The position numbers were made by a program, and so were the translations under genes. Of a DNA stretch of 9,538 nucleotides, positions 6,473 to 9,538 are shown piece by piece. The notes under the pieces are model-generated. The model had not been told where the DNA came from and made no database searches. It saw nothing but the letters and a program-made list of their open reading frames with translations. The stretch lies in NCBI GenBank assembly GCA_036639635.1, contig JAVWIF010000062.1, forward strand, positions 1 through 9,538. The letters are read 5' to 3'. Position 1 is the first letter of the stretch; the number at the start of each line of letters is the position of its first letter. The DNA comes from JAVWIF01 sp036639635 (lineage in GTDB: Bacteria; Bacillota_I; Bacilli_A; Erysipelotrichales; Erysipelotrichaceae).

Positions 6473-6796
6473 CTACTTAAGAGCTGCGCCAGATTTTTTA
6501 TAAACGCGCACTTTTTCTTTGTTGCCTTTTTTATCTTCTTTTACTTCTGAGCCTAATCTGCTAGCTTTTTTTGCTTTTGCATCATATGCCATTACGTTTG
6601 AAACGTGGATAGGAGCTTCTTTCTCAATAATTCCTCCATCAGGATTTTGTTGAGTAGGTTTTTGGTGTTTCTTCACCATGTTAACTCCTTCTACGATTAC
6701 TTTGTCTTCTTTAGGGAAAACTTTGGTTACATCAGCGATTGTGCCCTTGTAAGCACCGGTAATCACTTGAACCTTATCACCTTTTTTGATTTTCAC
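6473..6796 (-). CDS. rplX: 50S ribosomal protein L24 (GTG start)
   Basis: L24 is an assembly initiator of the large subunit and binds the 5' region of 23S rRNA. The 107-residue protein begins KIKKGDKVQVITGAYKGTIADV, a KOW motif (residues 2-23), followed by VIVEGVNMVKKHQKP (33-47) and GGIIEKEAPIHVSNVM (54-69), all typical. It starts with GTG, not ATG: the GGAGG at 6804-6808 is 7 nt upstream and the conserved Lys-Ile-Lys-Lys-Gly-Asp sequence begins right after it, so no other start fits. The Shine-Dalgarno site is fused to the TAA of rplN. The Lys-rich C-terminal extension (about 76-107) is a little longer than in Bacillus but not exceptional. Confidence 0.96.
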   Translation of the reverse strand: MKIKKGDKVQVITGAYKGTIADVTKVFPKEDKVIVEGVNMVKKHQKPTQQNPDGGIIEKEAPIHVSNVMAYDAKAKKASRLGSEVKEDKKGNKEKVRVYKKSGAALK

Positions 6797-6808
6797 AAAG
6801 ACACCTCC

Positions 6809-7177
6809 TTAAAGCACTTCGGGAGCCAAAGACACAATTTTCATAAAGTCCTTGTCACGAAGTTCTCTTGCCACTGGTCCAAAGATTCTGGTTCCACGTG
6901 GTGTGTTGTCATCCTTAATTAGAACAACAGCGTTATCATCAAATTTGATATAAGTTCCATTGTTACGACGAACCCCACGTCTTGTACGTACGATTACACC
7001 TTTAACAACTTCACCTTTTTTTACAGTTCCACCAGGAGCAGCCTGCTTAACAGCACAGACAACGATATCTCCGATGTTTGAAAACTTACGAACGCTTCCA
7101 CCTAAACAACGGATAACTAAAACTTCTTTAGCACCTGTGTTATCAGCGACGCGTAATCTACTTTCATTCTGGATCAT
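6809..7177 (-). CDS. rplN: 50S ribosomal protein L14
   Basis: L14 lies on the subunit interface of the 50S and takes part in bridges to 16S rRNA. It is also a docking point for silencing factors of the RsfS type. At 122 residues it has the exact family length. MIQNESRLRVADNTGAKEV (1-19) is the canonical start, GEVVKGVIVRTRRG (55-68) is the central signature, and NTPRGTRIFGPVARELR (91-107) is the C-terminal one. A TAGGAGG site lies 9 nt upstream of the ATG, separated from the rpsQ stop by a few bases. In classical maps this gene opens the spc operon, but I see no promoter in the short gap in front of it. Confidence 0.98.
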   Translation of the reverse strand: MIQNESRLRVADNTGAKEVLVIRCLGGSVRKFSNIGDIVVCAVKQAAPGGTVKKGEVVKGVIVRTRRGVRRNNGTYIKFDDNAVVLIKDDNTPRGTRIFGPVARELRDKDFMKIVSLAPEVL

Positions 7178-7198
7178 GAATGTCTACCTCCTAGCGCC

Positions 7199-7459
7199 TT
7201 ACAGCTGTATAGCTTTTTCAACAATTTTCACTAAACGGAAACGTTTTGTAGCAGATAATGGACGAGTTTCCATAATTGTTACAACATCTCCTGTTTTAGC
7301 TTCATTATTTTCGTCATGAGCTTTAAATTTCTTTGAATATTTTACACGTTTTCCATATAATGGGTGTGTTTTTTTTGTTTCAACGATTACAGTAATCGTT
7401 TTGTCCATTTTGTCGGAAACAACAGTTCCACGATATACTTTACGGTTAGATCTTTCCAT
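7199..7459 (-). CDS. rpsQ: 30S ribosomal protein S17
   Basis: S17 is a primary binder of the 5' domain of 16S rRNA with an OB fold. The 86-residue protein opens MERSNRKVYRGTVVSDKMDKTITV, standard for the family, and carries GDVVTIMETRPLSATKRFR at 57-75, the S17 signature, ending in the usual LVKIVEKA. The ribosome binding site GGAGG at 7471-7475 lies 11 nt before the ATG and directly after the TAA of rpmC. The position between L29 and L14 is the universal one. Confidence 0.97.
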   Translation of the reverse strand: MERSNRKVYRGTVVSDKMDKTITVIVETKKTHPLYGKRVKYSKKFKAHDENNEAKTGDVVTIMETRPLSATKRFRLVKIVEKAIQL

Positions 7460-7475
7460 AACTTAATGATCCTCC

Positions 7476-7676
7476 TTAATCTTGATTACTAAGCTCGCGC
7501 TCAGTCATCACTGTTTTAATACGGGCAATAGTTTTCTTTACTGTCTTTAAACGAGCAGTATTAGTTAATTCACCAGTAGCCTGTTGGAAACGAAGATTAA
7601 AAAGTTCATCTTTAAGCGTGTCGATCTCTTGTAATAATTCTGTATTGCTTTTTTCTCTGATCTCTTTCGCTGTCAT
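7476..7676 (-). CDS. rpmC: 50S ribosomal protein L29
   Basis: L29 is a small two-helix protein at the exit of the peptide tunnel, part of the docking site for trigger factor and SRP. It has 66 residues, a typical length. The pattern TAKEIREKSNTEL at the N-terminus and ELFNLRFQQATGEL (24-37), followed by ARLKTVKKTIARIKTV, is the L29 signature. Both halves are helical and charged, as in the known antiparallel coiled coil. The ATG follows the rplP TAA by 2 nt. An AAAGGAGAG stretch just upstream, within the last rplP codons, serves as ribosome binding site. The TAA stop directly joins the GGAGG of rpsQ. Confidence 0.96.
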   Translation of the reverse strand: MTAKEIREKSNTELLQEIDTLKDELFNLRFQQATGELTNTARLKTVKKTIARIKTVMTERELSNQD

Positions 7677-7678
7677 AA

Positions 7679-8095
7679 TTACTTCTCTCCTTTTCTAACA
7701 ATAAATTTTGTTTTAACTGGTAATTTGTTTGCAGCTAAACGGAATGCTTCACGTGCTACATCTTCTGGTACACCAGCGATTTCGAACATTACACGTCCGG
7801 CTTTAACGACTGCTACCCAACCTTCAGGTGCACCCTTACCAGAACCCATACGTACTTCAAGAGGTTTTTTCGTTCTTGCCATATGTGGGAAGATACGAAT
7901 CCAAACTTGACCACCACGTTTCATATAACGTGTCATGGCAATACGTGCTGCTTCAATCTGACGGTTACTAATGTAAGCACCAGTATCTGCGATTAATCCA
8001 TATTCACCAAACGCAACATCACGTCCAGCTTTTGCGCGTCCCTCGTAGCTTAAACGGTGAGGACGTCTATATTTAGTTCTCTTAGGCATTAACAT
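7679..8095 (-). CDS. rplP: 50S ribosomal protein L16
   Basis: L16 binds near the peptidyl transferase centre and the A-site tRNA, and is needed for late large-subunit assembly. The protein has 138 residues and begins MLMPKRTKYRRPHR, a normal Firmicute L16 start. It contains SNRQIEAARIAMTRYMKRGG (43-62) and KPLEVRMGSGKG (77-88), both strongly conserved. There are two possible starts, ATG at 8095 and ATG at 8089. The GGAGG at 8106-8110 lies 10 nt from the first and 16 nt from the second, and MLMPKR/MLLPKR starts are usual in this group, so I chose 8095. The gene starts 3 nt after the rpsC stop, and its TAA is 2 nt before the rpmC ATG. Confidence 0.96.
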   Translation of the reverse strand: MLMPKRTKYRRPHRLSYEGRAKAGRDVAFGEYGLIADTGAYISNRQIEAARIAMTRYMKRGGQVWIRIFPHMARTKKPLEVRMGSGKGAPEGWVAVVKAGRVMFEIAGVPEDVAREAFRLAANKLPVKTKFIVRKGEK

Positions 8096-8098
8096 AAA

Positions 8099-8902
8099 TT
8101 AGTTCCCTCCTTCTTCCGCTTTCTTAGGAGCTGCTGAAGCAGTTGCAGTTCTCGCTGCTCCTGCGTTGTTTCTGTTGTTACTATTTCCACCACGGTTGTT
8201 ATTAGGGCGGCGGTTGTTACGACGACGATCGTTCATTGGGTTTTTAGGAGCTTCTGGTTCTTGAACCATTTGTCCAGGCAATACTTCTCCACGACAAATC
8301 CAAACCTTAACACCTAAACGACCATACGTAGTACTTGCTTCTTCCCAAGCGTAGTCGATGTCTGCACGAAGTGTATGTAAAGGTACATTACCTTCAGAAT
8401 ATCCTTCAGTACGAGCCATATCAGCTCCACCTAAACGTCCAGAAACTGCTGTCTTGATTCCCTTAGCTCCAGCGCGCATTGTTCTTTGAATAGCTTTTTT
8501 CTGAGCTGTACGGAAACTTGCACGTGCTTCTAATTGATCAGCAATCCCACGAGCTACTAAACGAGCATCTAAATCTGGGTTTGCAATTTCTAATACTTTT
8601 AAGTAGATGTTCTTTCCACTTGTAAGTTTTTCTAATTTTTTCTTTAAAATTTCCACGTTTTCACCGTTTGTTCCAATGATTACACCAGGACGAGCTGTAC
8701 GAATCATAATTTCAACACGGTTTTTTGAACGTTCGATTTCAATTCTTGAAACTGAAGCAGCTTTCAATTCTTTGAAAACAAACTCACGGATTTTAATATC
8801 TTCTAATAATAGATCGGCATAATCTTTGTCAGCGTACCATCTTGATTCCCAATCGCGAATAACACCAACACGTAATCCGATCGGACTAACTTTCTGTCCC
8901 AT
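8099..8902 (-). CDS. rpsC: 30S ribosomal protein S3 with long low-complexity C-terminal tail
   Basis: S3 lies at the mRNA entry channel of the 30S head and helps unwind incoming mRNA. The start MGQKVSPIGLRVG is diagnostic. A type-II KH domain spans about residues 39-107, with the GTNG loop at 77-80 in the position of the KH GxxG motif. The C-terminal domain follows, including SGRLGGADMAR (154-164) and YGRLGVKVWICRGE (193-206). The core ends near residue 214, where most Firmicute S3 proteins end soon after. Here another ~53 residues continue: an Asn/Arg/Gly-rich stretch (about 221-247, with 12 Asn) and then an Ala-rich, charged end finishing EEGGN. The codons for EEGG also supply the AAGGAGGG Shine-Dalgarno site of rplP. 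The core assignment is certain; the role of the tail is unknown. Confidence 0.97.
   Translation of the reverse strand: MGQKVSPIGLRVGVIRDWESRWYADKDYADLLLEDIKIREFVFKELKAASVSRIEIERSKNRVEIMIRTARPGVIIGTNGENVEILKKKLEKLTSGKNIYLKVLEIANPDLDARLVARGIADQLEARASFRTAQKKAIQRTMRAGAKGIKTAVSGRLGGADMARTEGYSEGNVPLHTLRADIDYAWEEASTTYGRLGVKVWICRGEVLPGQMVQEPEAPKNPMNDRRRNNRRPNNNRGGNSNNRNNAGAARTATASAAPKKAEEGGN
8105..8112 (-). promoter_or_regulatory. Shine-Dalgarno site of rplP inside the end of rpsC
   Basis: On the minus strand this reads AAGGAGGG. It forms part of the last codons of rpsC (Glu-Gly-Gly), before the rpsC TAA. Its spacing, 10 nt from GGAGG to the first ATG, decides between the two candidate starts of L16. 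Confidence 0.85.
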
Positions 8903-8913
8903 GGGCTACCTCC

Positions 8914-9249
8914 TTAATCACGCTCATCAACCACAATAGTAATGTGGCTGGTGCGTTTGTGGATTGCACTTGCAGATCCTTTAGCACGTGGCATAAAACG
9001 TTTAAGAGTAACACCCTCATTTGCATAACATGCTTTCACGTATAATTTTTCTTCGTCCAAATCATTGTTGTTAACTGCATTAGCTACTGCAGACTTTAAT
9101 ACTTTACCAACGGCTTCAGAAGCAACATTTGGTGTAAATTTCAAGATTGCTGCAGCTTCTGCAACATCTTTCCCACGAACTAAATCAATAACAATACGAG
9201 CTTTTCTAGGTGGGATACGTAATGTTTTTGCGGTTGCTTTAACTTCCAT
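8914..9249 (-). CDS. rplV: 50S ribosomal protein L22
   Basis: L22 binds 23S rRNA and sends a long beta-hairpin into the peptide exit tunnel. The 111-residue protein has the usual length. The N-terminal KATAKTLRIPPRKARIVIDLVRGK (residues 4-27) is the globular-domain signature, and residues 78-103, containing LKRFMPRAKGSA and ending in HKRTSHI, form the tunnel hairpin, the region where macrolide-resistance changes occur in other species. I see no insertion or deletion in that loop by eye. The ATG is preceded by GGAGG with 9 nt spacing, and that site directly abuts the TAA stop of rpsS. Its own TAA abuts the GGAGG of rpsC in the same way. Confidence 0.97.
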   Translation of the reverse strand: MEVKATAKTLRIPPRKARIVIDLVRGKDVAEAAAILKFTPNVASEAVGKVLKSAVANAVNNNDLDEEKLYVKACYANEGVTLKRFMPRAKGSASAIHKRTSHITIVVDERD

Positions 9250-9263
9250 TTTAACGTTCCTCC

Positions 9264-9538
9264 TTATCGTTTAGCTTTCTTATCATCATCGCCATGCCCA
9301 CCGTATTTACGAGTTGGCACGAATTCACCAAGTTTATGACCTACCATATCTTCTGTAACGAATACAGGTAAGTGTTCTTTACCATTGTAAACAGCAAATG
9401 TATGTTCCACAAACTGAGGGAATATAGTTGAACGACGTGACCATGTTTTAATAACTTGTTTCTTTTCGACAGCATTCAATGCCTCCACTTTTTTCATTAA
9501 GTGGTCATCACAGAATGGGCCTTTTTTTAGACTACGAC
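9264..9538 (-). CDS. rpsS: 30S ribosomal protein S19 (5' end cut by window edge)
   Basis: S19 sits in the head of the small subunit, next to S13, and contacts 16S rRNA near the A site. Ninety residues are visible. The first complete codons read RSLKKGPFCDDHL, the classic start of S19 after Met-Ser, so only the ATG and the first base of codon 2 lie beyond the window and the full protein would be 92 residues, the normal length. The family signature is clear: VTEDMVGHKLGEF at about residues 62-74, followed by PTRKYGGH, and a lysine-rich C-terminus. An internal ATG at 9497 (Met16) is not the start, because the conserved N-terminus continues upstream of it. The TAA stop is fused to the Shine-Dalgarno site of rplV, 14 nt ahead of that gene. 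Confidence 0.97.
   Translation of the reverse strand, partial: RSLKKGPFCDDHLMKKVEALNAVEKKQVIKTWSRRSTIFPQFVEHTFAVYNGKEHLPVFVTEDMVGHKLGEFVPTRKYGGHGDDDKKAKR

Noticed and set aside
1..9538. A hidden novel system, mobile element or internal RNA gene within the cluster
   Set aside because: Every stretch is occupied by a recognised housekeeping gene, and the measured intergenic spaces reach at most about 26 nt. I saw no direct repeats, no transposase fragments, no tRNA-like fold and no change in character of coding between neighbours.

Overview
This window is a stretch of the bacterial S10-spc-alpha ribosomal protein cluster, all encoded on the minus strand, so transcription runs from position 9538 down to position 1. 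The order is rpsS (5' end cut off), rplV, rpsC, rplP, rpmC, rpsQ, rplN, rplX, rplE, rpsN, rpsH, rplF (interrupted by a run of 100 N), rplR, rpsE, rplO, secY, adk, map, infA, rpmJ, rpsM and the first eight codons of rpsK. I see no RNA gene, mobile element, CRISPR array, convincing promoter or terminator, and no gene on the plus strand.

The organism is most likely a low-GC Gram-positive bacterium (Bacillota). The DNA is AT-rich. Nearly every gene has a strong GGAGG-type Shine-Dalgarno site. S14 is the short zinc-ribbon form, Adk has the four-cysteine zinc LID typical of Gram-positives, and secY-adk-map-infA-rpmJ-rpsM-rpsK follows the Bacillus-type order. Two departures from Bacillus stand out. 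The L30 gene rpmD, normally between rpsE and rplO, is absent, and map overlaps infA with no extra small gene between them. With the standard genetic code (Trp is TGG and no reading frame is broken by TGA), the L30 loss makes me lean towards Erysipelotrichia or a relative near the Mollicutes. That is an inference and not proven here.

Region by region: 8099-9538 holds the end of the S10 operon (S19, L22, S3), continuing into L16, L29 and S17 (7199-8095). The spc part (3513-7177) holds L14, L24, L5, S14, S8, L6, L18, S5 and L15. Then come secY, adk, map and infA (570-3511), and the alpha-operon start (L36, S13, S11) lies in 1-546. Spacing is very tight throughout, from an 8-nt overlap to about 26 nt. 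Several stop codons are fused directly to the next gene's Shine-Dalgarno site, so translation is probably coupled along one long message. The products build both ribosomal subunits, start translation (IF-1), insert and export proteins (SecY), balance adenine nucleotides (Adk) and trim the initiator methionine (Map).

This is a conserved housekeeping region and I found no undescribed system. The points worth a second look are the missing rpmD, a long Asn/Arg/Ala-rich tail on S3, the complete absence of TGA stops, the stop/Shine-Dalgarno fusions, and an assembly gap that hides the middle of rplF.
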